This document shows, piece by piece, positions 54,487-62,382 of a DNA stretch of 64,000 nucleotides. Source of the DNA: Methanobacteriota archaeon (GTDB taxonomy: Bacteria > Myxococcota > UBA727 > JABDBI01); assembly GCA_013288705.1 (NCBI GenBank), contig JABDBI010000005.1:32072-96071 (forward strand). The letters are read 5' to 3'. Under the pieces are notes generated by a model, which ran no database searches, was not told the DNA's origin, and worked only from the letters and a program-made list of their open reading frames with translations. A program made the position numbers and the translations under genes. The first letter of the stretch is position 1, and every line of letters begins with the position of its first letter.

Positions 54487-55348
54487 GTTCTACTCGCTCG
54501 CTAAACCAGCCACCTGTCACGGAATCAAGATCTGCCGTGAGCTCATCGATGCGCAATCTATCTTGCTCACGCTCCAGCGCATCTGCCGACGGTGATGCAG
54601 CATTGATGACTTGCAATCGGCGTCGCTCAAAATATAATTTGGTCACATTCTGAAGAACGCGTTCACGCAGCGAAGTCAGACGCATGGATACCATGGCCGT
54701 GCGCAGTTCATCGCGATTAAATACCAACTCACTCAGTCGCCATTCTGCACGTACATCAAAGACAAACTCGGCATTACCCCGCTGCGACACAATGCCGCTG
54801 TCGTCCGCTCCGCCGCGCAGGTAGAGCGCGTTCAACACGCGCCGCCCTACCCGCGTGCCGAAGTTTGGCAGCCAGGGAGCTTTTCGGGCGCGCTTCATCC
54901 AGGAATCTACGATGCTTGGTTGCATCTTTGCGTATGCAACAGCTTGTTGCTGAACCTCACGCACGGATGGCTCATCGTGGAAAGATTTAATTAGCGCTGC
55001 AATTTGTGCGTCTGTCATTTGTGGTGATGGCTGCTCTGCAGCAACTTGGGCGGCGACTTTTTTCAAACGTCGATTGCGACCTGCCACAATGAGCGACGCT
55101 ACTTTGGCCATGATCCCTGGCTTGATCCCCTCCACTTTCGCCAGATCTTGCGGCAGCGCAAATGACCCGTGTTGTTCTCGATAGTCCACAATGCGTTTGG
55201 CCAGTTTGTTCCCGATTCCCGGCAACGCAGCGAGCTGTTCTTTGGATGCTTGGTTAATGTCTACCGGTTGGAAATCGGCGAGGCTAGTTGTTGCCAACAT
55301 CAAGGTCGCCAAAAAAGCAGCGCATATCGTCGAGGAAACACATTGCAT
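54476..55348 (-). CDS. Exported ComEA-like helix-hairpin-helix protein
   Basis: This 290-residue protein has a signal peptide (ending S-L-A-D). A ComEA domain at about 28-90 follows: V-D-I-N-Q-A-S, L-P-G-I-G-N-K-L-A and V-E-G-I-K-P-G. The C-terminal 170 residues are helical, with R-A-E-W-R-L-S-E-L-V-F and a late L-Y-F-E-R-R-R. This layout occurs in myxobacterial proteins; DNA uptake is only a possibility. I chose the ATG at 55348; the frame stays open through the inverted repeat to 55531 but the extra part matches nothing and overlies repeat DNA. Confidence 0.75.
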   Translation of the reverse strand: MQCVSSTICAAFLATLMLATTSLADFQPVDINQASKEQLAALPGIGNKLAKRIVDYREQHGSFALPQDLAKVEGIKPGIMAKVASLIVAGRNRRLKKVAAQVAAEQPSPQMTDAQIAALIKSFHDEPSVREVQQQAVAYAKMQPSIVDSWMKRARKAPWLPNFGTRVGRRVLNALYLRGGADDSGIVSQRGNAEFVFDVRAEWRLSELVFNRDELRTAMVSMRLTSLRERVLQNVTKLYFERRRLQVINAASPSADALEREQDRLRIDELTADLDSVTGGWFSERVEHAP

Positions 55349-55406
55349 GGGCGCGCAATATCGCAGTTCAAAAATCGGCTGACCATCGGTCAGTAGGTGA
55401 AAGGGT

Positions 55407-55826
55407 GTTGCCCCTTCGGGGCGATGAAGAAGAGAGGAGAAATGAGGAGAAGAGGGGTGAGGTGGGTTCGCGTTTTTACCCAGGCCACCATGTGCGTCTG
55501 ACGACGCCCATGTTCTCCTGGGCTGTTGCACCGATGCCCCCTAACGGGGGCGAAGAACGGTTCATGGAATTGCCTTCATGCGACGATATGGATGCGCATG
55601 CCCTCTCCCGCTGGCGGGAGAGGGAAATCTTAACGCAGCGCTATGTTATACCGGTGGACGGTTACGTGTAATAGCATCTCGCTGCGCCGGTTCTTCGCCC
55701 CCGCCAGGGGGCATCGGTGCAACAGCCCAGGAGAACATGGGCGTCGTCAGACGCACATGGTGGCCTGGGTAAAAACGCGAGCCCACCCCTCCCCTCTTCC
55801 TCATCGCCCCGAAGGGGCAACATCTA
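55407..55826. repeat. Inverted pair of ~150-base repeats
   Basis: A left arm at about 55407-55560 returns in reverse at about 55689-55826. The core (55468-55542 against the mirror ending at 55780) is identical over 75 bases; beyond it are small indels (gaggagaaatgaggaga against a shorter stretch) and an aa/gg change. Both outer ends carry gttgccccttcggggcgatga. The 128-base centre holds a REP palindrome. No transposase is present. The gap from 55349 to 55838 has no gene and is filled by this structure. Confidence 0.9.
55601..55624. repeat. REP-like palindrome in the spacer of the inverted repeat
   Basis: The 24-base ccctctcccg ctggcgggag aggg, with one central mismatch pair, sits in the centre of the inverted pair. 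It is followed by aaatct, much as the 12961 copy is followed by aaatca. Confidence 0.85.
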
Positions 55827-55838
55827 ACCACCGGTCGG

Positions 55839-56210
55839 TTATAGTTCCGCCGCCGCAATACGCTCCGCAATCCTCGTTACCCTGTTCACAAAAGGATTGT
55901 CTGACAGAATACCTCCGGCAAGCGTTATTCTTTTACCCTTAGCAACAAAATCATCTCGCTCCGCCATCATTTCCTTCTGCGTTTGCTCAAACGCCTGCAA
56001 CATACGATGGCTCTTGCCAAACAAGATGCCTTCCAAATCCCACTCCAGATGCGCAAACACCGCAGATCCGCTGACCGACAAATACGTGTACGACAACGAA
56101 ACGTTTGGCACCCACCCCGAAATAGAAACGCGACGCTCAAGGCTTGCATCCTCGGCAATACTCTGGAATGACACGAGGACAATCAACACGGCGGGGATCA
56201 ACAAGCGCAT
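55839..56210 (-). CDS. Small exported protein of unknown function
   Basis: This 123-residue protein has a signal peptide (M-R-L-L-I-P-A-V-L-I-V, ending I-A-E-D) and a body with a beta-rich first half and a helical second half (E-Q-T-Q-K-E-M-M-A-E-R-D-D). I start at 56210 because the signal begins there; the frame is open to 56246. It resembles nothing I know. It diverges from fabI. Confidence 0.6.
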   Translation of the reverse strand: MRLLIPAVLIVLVSFQSIAEDASLERRVSISGWVPNVSLSYTYLSVSGSAVFAHLEWDLEGILFGKSHRMLQAFEQTQKEMMAERDDFVAKGKRITLAGGILSDNPFVNRVTRIAERIAAAEL

Positions 56211-56272
56211 GGCCAAGCACATACAAAAATAATTCCACGCGCCCATCCGCCCATTGACCGCTAGGAGACACG

Positions 56273-57088
56273 ATGCAGCTCTTAAATCTCTCGCACAAAA
56301 CCGCCCTCGTCACTGGCATCGCAGACAACGTCGGCTTTGGCTGGCATATTGCCAAAACGCTGCAAGCGGCAGGCGCGCAGGTCATCGTCAGCTGCCATCC
56401 TCGGGTTGAATCTATTCTGAGTCGTTTTTTGGAAAAAGACAAATATGCGGAGAGTCGAAATCTGCCTTTCGACAAGGGTGTTTTCAAACCAATGGCAGTC
56501 ATACCCTGCGATGTTGGCGTTGATGAATCTATTCAAGGATTGTTTGGCAGCGTCAAGCAACATACCGATAATATCGACATCGTGATTCACTCCGTGGCAT
56601 TTTCCCCCGAGATTACGAAGTCACATCTGGATGTGAGCCGTGCGGGCTATCTTACAGCGCTGAGCATCAGCAGCTATTCTCTGGTCGCACTCGCGCACCA
56701 TGGATTGCCTCTGATGACCGGCAAAAAAGGCGCGTTTGTTGCGCTATCCTATCTCGCAGGTGAGCGCGCCGTGCCATTTTACGGTGGCGGCATGGCGTCG
56801 GCAAAAGCTGCTTTAGAATGCGACGCACGCATGCTCTCCTGGTTTCTCGGTGAAGCGGGGCACCGCGTGAATATCGTGAGCGCAGGCCCTTACGCATCGC
56901 GGGCGGCCAAATCGGTTGGCGATATCGACGTGATGATTGACCATACAGCGCAACGCTCTCCCCTGCGCCGCGCGATCACGCCACAGGAGGTTGCCAACAC
57001 CGTCCTCTTTTTATGCTCTGATCTCGCAAGCGCCATCACCGGCGAGGTAGTTCATGTGGACGCAGGTTATCACGCCATGGGTGTCTAG
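56273..57088 (+). CDS. fabI: Enoyl-ACP reductase, plant/chlamydial type FabI
   Basis: This 271-residue SDR enzyme does the last step of fatty-acid elongation. It has T-G-I-A-D-N-V-G-F-G-W for NADH. The active-site region P-F-Y-G-G-G-M-A-S-A-K-A-A-L-E has Tyr and Lys eight apart; E. coli FabI has seven (Y-N-V-M-G-L-A-K). The Y-G-G-G-M pattern, the S-A-G-P-x-x-S-R-A-A-K stretch, I-D-x-M-I and the end H-A-M-G-V all match the plastid/chlamydial branch. The ATG follows AGGAGA. It overlaps the convergent unknown gene by four bases. Confidence 0.92.
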   Translation: MQLLNLSHKTALVTGIADNVGFGWHIAKTLQAAGAQVIVSCHPRVESILSRFLEKDKYAESRNLPFDKGVFKPMAVIPCDVGVDESIQGLFGSVKQHTDNIDIVIHSVAFSPEITKSHLDVSRAGYLTALSISSYSLVALAHHGLPLMTGKKGAFVALSYLAGERAVPFYGGGMASAKAALECDARMLSWFLGEAGHRVNIVSAGPYASRAAKSVGDIDVMIDHTAQRSPLRRAITPQEVANTVLFLCSDLASAITGEVVHVDAGYHAMGV

Positions 57089-57912
57089 TTTTTCTCGAGC
57101 ACCAAGGCCGTATCCTCAGGAAACGAGCGCACCGTCATGCCGGCTGGCAATGGCAGCTCTCTCGGACAGGGCGTTGGCAGCCCCGCAAAAAGAAATGCCC
57201 CGCGAAAGCAACGTTGCCGCTCGCGCTCCGCATGTCGCTCTGCATCGCCGCAAAGTCCATCGACGGAGATCAAACAGCTCGGCATGCCATAGGAAACAAG
57301 CGCCATTTCGCGACCTGTCGCAAATAAAATAGCTCGACTGCACTTAGACATCGAAGCGACTTCCGACACAATCGGCAAAATCCAGTTTCCATCTTGATGG
57401 TGTTCAAGAAAGCCCTTTTTTTGCCCCTCTGCCAGCAAGCGTAAAAAAAACGCCTCTGCCTCCGAGTTCCCTGTGGCTGATCTCAGCAAAGAATCCGGCA
57501 TTCCCTGTAGCAATGCCTCGCGACTCGCACTGGCCTCATCCGCGTTTTGCGGCCCACCAATAATCGCTGCTGCGTATCCTTTGAAGCGAAAGGGGCCAAG
57601 ATTAGCGTGGCTATTGAGTTGCTTGGCCGGCCGCAACTCGGCTGCTGTCCGAAACTGCAACAAAGAACAAGGACCCTTCAAGCTCCCCATAACGTCGTCG
57701 AAGCGCCCATCGGGCGGCGCACTTGGCACGCGCTTCAGCAAAAATACATCGTCCACAAAGCTGGCGGCGCCAAAACCATCCGTGTCTTTGGGTGGTGCGA
57801 AGCTACCGCTCATTGCTGCCAATGCAGCTTTTGCAAGTTTAGGATCATTAACCCTGATGCCAAGCGCCCGAGCTTCAAGCACAGAAACCTCCATCTGCGG
57901 CTTATCCTTCAT
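57085..57912 (-). CDS. Unknown protein, distant class II amidotransferase-like
   Basis: This 275-residue protein has some resemblance to class II glutamine amidotransferases (YafJ-type): F-R-T-A-A-E-L near residue 87, N-S-H-A-N-L-G-P-F near 100, and S-A-T-G-N-S-E-A-E-A-F-F near 145, the site of the usual T-D-S-E. But there is no N-terminal Cys nucleophile, so a glutaminase reaction is not supported. It could be a degenerate or structural member. Low certainty. Shares its strand with the Josephin-like gene 17 bases upstream and may be co-transcribed with it. Confidence 0.5.
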   Translation of the reverse strand: MKDKPQMEVSVLEARALGIRVNDPKLAKAALAAMSGSFAPPKDTDGFGAASFVDDVFLLKRVPSAPPDGRFDDVMGSLKGPCSLLQFRTAAELRPAKQLNSHANLGPFRFKGYAAAIIGGPQNADEASASREALLQGMPDSLLRSATGNSEAEAFFLRLLAEGQKKGFLEHHQDGNWILPIVSEVASMSKCSRAILFATGREMALVSYGMPSCLISVDGLCGDAERHAERERQRCFRGAFLFAGLPTPCPRELPLPAGMTVRSFPEDTALVLEKN

Positions 57913-57928
57913 ATCTATATTCTAGCTT

Positions 57929-58882
57929 TTATTCGCTAAAGCGTGCAACAAGTGCTTTAAAACGAAATTTACCGGTTTGAAAATTAGCAAAGTCAACTGG
58001 TGTCGCCACCGGATCCATACCATTCAAAAGCCACCACCTGCCAGCACTGTCTTTTCGAATCGCGGCTTGATGAGGAGCTCTGGCAATCATGCCATTGGGA
58101 AATTGCGCACCCACTTCTGTGGACTCAATAATGCACCGGGTGGCCATCATCCTATTGAGCCAACTCTCAACTGCATCACCTTCCAAATCTTCTTTGTCAA
58201 ATACAATAAAACCATGTCGCTGCAACAACGAGTTTTGAAACTCCGGCCCTAGCCCTTGCGTGCGTGAGAAGTAGAACTCGGGCCTCTTTCCCGTTTGCTC
58301 TGCAAAGCTATGCGCCAGTTTATCGAGCATATCGGCATTGTAGGAGATGTGGTCCGGCAAACAACTATTGAGACTATGTACAGTACAAAGGTTGTCTGCG
58401 CCCTGCTGGACGTGTGGAAATCCGATAAAATCCGCTCGCACGCCATGCGCATAGGGTGCGGCAGGGATGTCTCGCCATCCCAATAGTGCTTTGGCTGACG
58501 CAGGAAGTTTGCGGCAAAACGCGTTGAAGTCATGGTAGCTCATGTCTTGGTATTGGGGATCTTTGACCACGCGACAAGTCCACCCGAGACATAGAAAGCG
58601 TGAGACGATTCTCTGCAACTGATCATCGGAGAAGGTGCTTAAATCCTCCGTCGACAGTCTAGACATCCGCCCCACCAGTGTTCGAATCTGTGTCTCATCC
58701 ATATTCATGAATGCCGACACCAGCTTGCCATTGCTATTCTCTAGCAATCGCACCAGCTGCAGGCGTGTGTCAACGCTCTCTGCCATGCGTCGCTGCGCGC
58801 GTGCGCGGTTCAGGGCATGCACATCGACGTTTGGGGGAAAGATAGAGGTGCGGGCAGGCGAGGTTCGGAGTGTAACAGGCAT
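57929..58882 (-). CDS. Josephin-like cysteine protease (putative deubiquitinase)
   Basis: This 317-residue protein has a C-terminal half (about 150-295) that fits a Josephin domain. Cys166 stands in D-N-L-C-T-V-H-S-L-N, matching S-L-C-A-Q-H-C-L-N of ataxin-3; Gln160 lies near the oxyanion position. His271 in A-P-H-Q-A-A-I-R and Asn287 in W-W-L-L-N-G-M-D-P match the His and Asn. The His-Asn gap is 16 here and 15 in ataxin-3. The N-terminal 140 residues are helical and unknown. There is no signal peptide, so a secretion system would be needed. The ATG follows AAGGAG. Ubiquitin is absent from bacteria, so a eukaryotic target is likely. Confidence 0.6.
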   Translation of the reverse strand: MPVTLRTSPARTSIFPPNVDVHALNRARAQRRMAESVDTRLQLVRLLENSNGKLVSAFMNMDETQIRTLVGRMSRLSTEDLSTFSDDQLQRIVSRFLCLGWTCRVVKDPQYQDMSYHDFNAFCRKLPASAKALLGWRDIPAAPYAHGVRADFIGFPHVQQGADNLCTVHSLNSCLPDHISYNADMLDKLAHSFAEQTGKRPEFYFSRTQGLGPEFQNSLLQRHGFIVFDKEDLEGDAVESWLNRMMATRCIIESTEVGAQFPNGMIARAPHQAAIRKDSAGRWWLLNGMDPVATPVDFANFQTGKFRFKALVARFSE

Positions 58883-58964
58883 CGGTATAGTCTCCTTGCC
58901 CGATGGTTTATCGGTTCGTCGTTGTTTTTGTTGCTTCTCGGGTGCTCTTTGCTATGAAGGTTTG

Positions 58965-59894
58965 ATGCAGCACTTGTCACACCCACATCTTCTCTCTGTG
59001 AAAGATCTCAACAGGCTTGACTTGGATCTCATTCTACGAAGAGCCAAGGACTTTTCTGAGAACTTCTCTCCAAAGACTCCCGTTGAACTCTTGCACGGTC
59101 GCGTTATGGCTACGCTCTTTGCCGAGCCAAGCACCCGCACGCGGCTATCTTTTGAGCGCGCAATGCTAGCGCTCGATGGGCAAGTTCTTTCCATCACAGG
59201 TGCGGATTCCTCTCTCACCAAGGGTGAAACGTTAGAAGATACGGGGCGCGTACTGAGTCAGTTTGCCGATGTGATCGTGGCACGTCATCCGGAACATGGA
59301 TCCATTCAAAGAATCGCACAGGGTGCAACTGTGCCAGTCATCAATGCGGGCGATGGCATTGGCGAGCATCCGTCGCAGGCGATACAAGATTTGTACACGA
59401 TCAAAGCGCATCACAGCAACTTAGAAGGCTTGGTGGTTGGCATTGTCGGTGACCTAAAACATGGGCGTACTGTGCACTCTCTGACGCAAGTGCTCGCACA
59501 GTACCGCGTCAGTTTTGTCTTCATCTCGCATCCATCGCTGCAAATGCCAAGATCTTTGATCGCTGAGTTAGAGGCGCAAAAAATCGCCGTCCAAGAAACC
59601 GACGATTTGAGGCAAGCAGCAGCATCACTCGATGCGCTTTATGTCACGCGTGTTCAGCGTGAACGGTTTAGTGACATAGAAACTTATGAAGATCTGAAGC
59701 TTGCCTATCAGGTCGATATTAATCTCATTAAATTGTTAAAGCCAAGCTGTTCAATCCTGCACCCGCTTCCCCGCGTAGGTGAAATTGATCCGGCTATTGA
59801 TGGCGACAAACGTGCGCTTTACTTCGAGCAAGTGCGAAATGGCATTTTTGTACGCATGGCCTTGCTCGCGCTCTTGTGTGGAGATAATTTATGA
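58965..59894 (+). CDS. pyrB: Aspartate carbamoyltransferase catalytic subunit
   Basis: This 309-residue enzyme makes carbamoyl-aspartate in pyrimidine synthesis. It has S-T-R-T-R-L-S-F-E, the A-R-H-P-E-H-G loop and H-P-L-P-R-V-G-E-I-D. I start at 58965 (GAAGG upstream), 330 bases inside a longer open frame whose leader is antisense to the Josephin-like gene. It overlaps pyrF by four bases. Confidence 0.95.
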   Translation: MQHLSHPHLLSVKDLNRLDLDLILRRAKDFSENFSPKTPVELLHGRVMATLFAEPSTRTRLSFERAMLALDGQVLSITGADSSLTKGETLEDTGRVLSQFADVIVARHPEHGSIQRIAQGATVPVINAGDGIGEHPSQAIQDLYTIKAHHSNLEGLVVGIVGDLKHGRTVHSLTQVLAQYRVSFVFISHPSLQMPRSLIAELEAQKIAVQETDDLRQAAASLDALYVTRVQRERFSDIETYEDLKLAYQVDINLIKLLKPSCSILHPLPRVGEIDPAIDGDKRALYFEQVRNGIFVRMALLALLCGDNL

Positions 59895-60607
59895 CCGCTC
59901 ACAGTAACGCACTGATTATCGCCCTCGATGTCCCGACGGAAAAGCATGCGCTAGCAGTGGTGGCCCAAACCAAGGCGTCGTGTCAATTCTATAAAATCGG
60001 CTTGCAGCTGTACACTGCCTGCGGACCAAGTGTTGTTCAATCGGTGCTAGACCAAGGTGTGCAGGTTTTTCTAGACCTCAAGCTCCATGATATTCCAAAT
60101 ACAGCAGCCTCGGCAGTGCAAGAAGCAGCACAGCATCACATATCGTTTTTGACAGTACATGGCCTCGGTGGTCCAGCAATGTTAAGGGCGGCCCAGGCAG
60201 CGGCACTAAATACCCCCCTGCAACTGTTAACTGTCTCTGTGCTCACACATCACAGCGAAGAAGATCTTTCCTCTATGGGGTTTAAGGAGGACGTAGCGGC
60301 AATCACCATACGCTTGCTGCAAATCGCAAGTGATGCTGGCATTCATGGATGTATTTGCTCGCCACAAGAAGCGGGCGTTGTGCGTTCCCACTTTGGTGCG
60401 GATTATTTAATCGTGACGCCCGGTGTTCGCCCATCGAGTAGCGAGAATGATGATCAAACTCGCATCGCAACACCTAAAGAAGCGATTTTAGCAGGCGCCA
60501 ATCACGTTGTCATAGGCCGCCCGATTGTCAAAGCAGTCGACATGGCTGCCGCAGCACGTGCGGTGCAAGCAGAGATTCAAGAGGCATTTAATGCGCTCGA
60601 AAAATAG
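59891..60607 (+). CDS. pyrF: Orotidine-5'-phosphate decarboxylase
   Basis: This 238-residue enzyme makes UMP. The active-site D-L-K-L-H-D-I-P-N-T is intact, as are T-V-H-G-L-G and the phosphate-binding G-V-R-P and V-I-G-R-P. The start overlaps the pyrB stop and the end overlaps rlmB, so pyrB-pyrF-rlmB is one transcript. Confidence 0.96.
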   Translation: MTAHSNALIIALDVPTEKHALAVVAQTKASCQFYKIGLQLYTACGPSVVQSVLDQGVQVFLDLKLHDIPNTAASAVQEAAQHHISFLTVHGLGGPAMLRAAQAAALNTPLQLLTVSVLTHHSEEDLSSMGFKEDVAAITIRLLQIASDAGIHGCICSPQEAGVVRSHFGADYLIVTPGVRPSSSENDDQTRIATPKEAILAGANHVVIGRPIVKAVDMAAAARAVQAEIQEAFNALEK

Positions 60608-61361
60608 AAACCAAACTTATTCAGCGCCGCAAAAGTCCGATAACGATCGCATCGTTTTTGGTATTCACGCTGTCGAAGCGACTTTGCGTTATATGCCCAA
60701 ACGGGCCGTGAAGCTCTCTTTGCTGCAAAAAAATGCGCGCCTCGATGTGCTCGAGCGTTTGGCCAAACAAGCTCATATTCCGGTAGTCTACCCGACCAAA
60801 GATGACATCGGTACTTTGATCGGTGGGGAACTGGTGCACCAAGGTGCGATATTGCATTGCAATTCCTATCCTTATGTTGACCTTGCTGAGGTGCTGGAAG
60901 ACCCGCCAGATCTGTGCGTTGTTCTCGACGGTGTCGAAGATCCGCGTAACCTTGGGCGCGCGGCCCGGTCTGCTTTTGCCTTTGGGGCCAAACTATTGGT
61001 CGTCGCTAAAGATCGCGCAGCGCCAGTGACGGGGGTGGCGGAAAAAGCGGCTGTGGGTGCGCTGGCGCGTATCCAGGTTGCACAGGTGACCAACTTGAAA
61101 CGCGCGCTTGATGATTTAAAGAAAGCCGGGCTGTGGGTGACAGGCACAGCTTCTGAAGCAAAGGTGCCTGCTTGGAAGTGCGACTTTAAGAAACCCACGG
61201 CGCTGGTGATTGGCAGCGAAGAGAAAGGCATGTCGCGTTTGGTGCAAGAGTCATGCGACGAGCTTGTGTCGCTTCCCATGGCGGCCAGCGACATGAGTCT
61301 GAACGCTGCTGACGCCGCCACGGTAGTGCTTTATGAAGTGAATCGACAACGCCGAAATTAA
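60591..61361 (+). CDS. rlmB: 23S rRNA 2'-O-ribose methyltransferase (TrmH/SpoU family)
   Basis: This 256-residue SAM enzyme has an N-terminal substrate-binding domain (F-G-I-H-A-V-E-A) and the SPOUT motifs D-G-V-E-D-P-R-N-L-G-R, I-G-S-E-E-K-G-M and S-L-N-A-A-D-A-A-T-V-V-L-Y-E. RlmB modifies G2251 of 23S rRNA. I start at the ATG at 60591, inside pyrF; an upstream start in frame at 60525 gives a basic leader with no match. Confidence 0.92.
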   Translation: MRSKNRNQTYSAPQKSDNDRIVFGIHAVEATLRYMPKRAVKLSLLQKNARLDVLERLAKQAHIPVVYPTKDDIGTLIGGELVHQGAILHCNSYPYVDLAEVLEDPPDLCVVLDGVEDPRNLGRAARSAFAFGAKLLVVAKDRAAPVTGVAEKAAVGALARIQVAQVTNLKRALDDLKKAGLWVTGTASEAKVPAWKCDFKKPTALVIGSEEKGMSRLVQESCDELVSLPMAASDMSLNAADAATVVLYEVNRQRRN

Positions 61362-61367
61362 ATTCTC

Positions 61368-62204
61368 TTATCGCGCAGTATTGATACTATCCAACTTGAA
61401 ATAGCGGTTGCCCTGCTTACTCCGATGGCACCAGACCAATGCCCCCAAACTAATGACCAAAGCACCTCCAGCTACAGCCGCCACAATAGGCCAGGGCGAC
61501 GTACCGCCATGAACGACGGGCGCAGAGCAACTCAACCCAGCATTATCCTTCAGCGCTAGAACATACCCCACCAAGACTTTAGTGAAAGTGCTTGCAGCGG
61601 GATCCATATCAATCTGCCACACAGCCTTGCCGCAAGCTTTCTCGTCGGGAATCAACGACTTAGAAGCGCGCGCAAGAACCTTTTGTTCACTTTGGCGCAG
61701 CTTCAGATATGCCGCTCCATTCTCCTCAGTCTTCACATATCCGATCAACACATGCGCATCATCTGCGCTATAAATTCGATAATCCGTCGAAATCTGCGTA
61801 CCAGTCTCTATCAACGCAACAGGAAGACCCGTCGCGCTATCACTAATCCTCACAATTCCCCAACCATTCTCTAGATGCTCATCGCTAAAATAGCGAATGC
61901 ACTCATAGGTCTTGCCATCTTCTACAATAGTGCCCTCGCCAAAGTTGCAAACTTTGCTTGCGGAGTTATCCAAACACATGGCTTGAAACGAACCAAAGTT
62001 CTGATTTGTCGTATTGCCATCAGAAGATAGAAAAAGCTTTGTTGGCGATACACCTGGATCGCAACTCAAGGGCTCTATGAGATAAAAAGACGTTTGACCA
62101 AGAACCGGAGATATTGGGCAAGTCACGTTACTGGCAGCAAATAGAGATGTGCAGATTGAAAGCGTGCTTGCGACAAAAAGGAATAAACGACGAATGCGAT
62201 GCAT
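61368..62204 (-). CDS. Exported single-pass membrane protein under a cobalamin riboswitch
   Basis: This 278-residue protein has a signal peptide (ending L-F-A-A), a beta-rich Cys-containing ectodomain of about 210 residues and a C-terminal membrane helix (W-P-I-V-A-A-V-A-G-G-A-L) with a basic tail (C-H-R-S-K-Q-G-N-R-Y). The family is unknown. AGGAG stands eight bases before the ATG. A cobalamin riboswitch lies 28 bases before the start codon, so expression should fall when vitamin B12 is plentiful. It might then help to bind or take up cobalamin or replace a B12-dependent function. Confidence 0.75.
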   Translation of the reverse strand: MHRIRRLFLFVASTLSICTSLFAASNVTCPISPVLGQTSFYLIEPLSCDPGVSPTKLFLSSDGNTTNQNFGSFQAMCLDNSASKVCNFGEGTIVEDGKTYECIRYFSDEHLENGWGIVRISDSATGLPVALIETGTQISTDYRIYSADDAHVLIGYVKTEENGAAYLKLRQSEQKVLARASKSLIPDEKACGKAVWQIDMDPAASTFTKVLVGYVLALKDNAGLSCSAPVVHGGTSPWPIVAAVAGGALVISLGALVWCHRSKQGNRYFKLDSINTAR

Positions 62205-62232
62205 TGGATTAGCTCCTGCTCGGGAAAAATCA

Positions 62233-62314
62233 TCGTTCGGGTATTCGGACTTGCTCGACCATCGAGCTTACCGTTGCGGCACAGTACCGGATTTGCACCG
62301 GTTTCCCCCGACGA
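62233..62314 (-). promoter_or_regulatory. Cobalamin riboswitch
   Basis: On the minus strand the element reads gggggaaaccggtgcaaatc, then cggtactgtgccgcaacggt, then a small hairpin (agctcgatggtcgagc), then aagtccgaatacccg. These match the conserved cobalamin box (GGGAA, GGTGxAAxTCC, ACTGxxCCGCAACxGTA, AGTCCGxxxACC). The ends tcgtcggg and cccgaacga pair as a closing stem. It is compact, about 82 bases. The following gene's AGGAG lies within reach, so translational control is likely. Confidence 0.9.
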
Positions 62315-62322
62315 GGACTATG

Positions 62323-62362
62323 GTGTGTGGTGTATTGGGGGATCGCTTTGGATCTGTCAACT
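62323..62362. repeat. Direct repeat, copy A
   Basis: gtgtggtgtattgggggatc, then gctttggatctgtcaactg, nearly matches a second copy at 63681-63721, with about four changes in 40 bases. This copy lies after the stop of the gene at 62383-63651 and before the riboswitch (in minus-strand order). Confidence 0.75.
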
Positions 62363-62382
62363 GACCACGACAATCAAGATTT

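Noticed and set aside
55349..55531. N-terminal extension of the ComEA-like protein
   Set aside because: It lies over the inverted repeat and would bury the clear signal peptide that starts at 55348.
58635..58964. N-terminal extension of pyrB
   Set aside because: The extra 110 residues are antisense to the Josephin-like gene and have no match in carbamoyltransferases; a ribosome site precedes the ATG at 58965.
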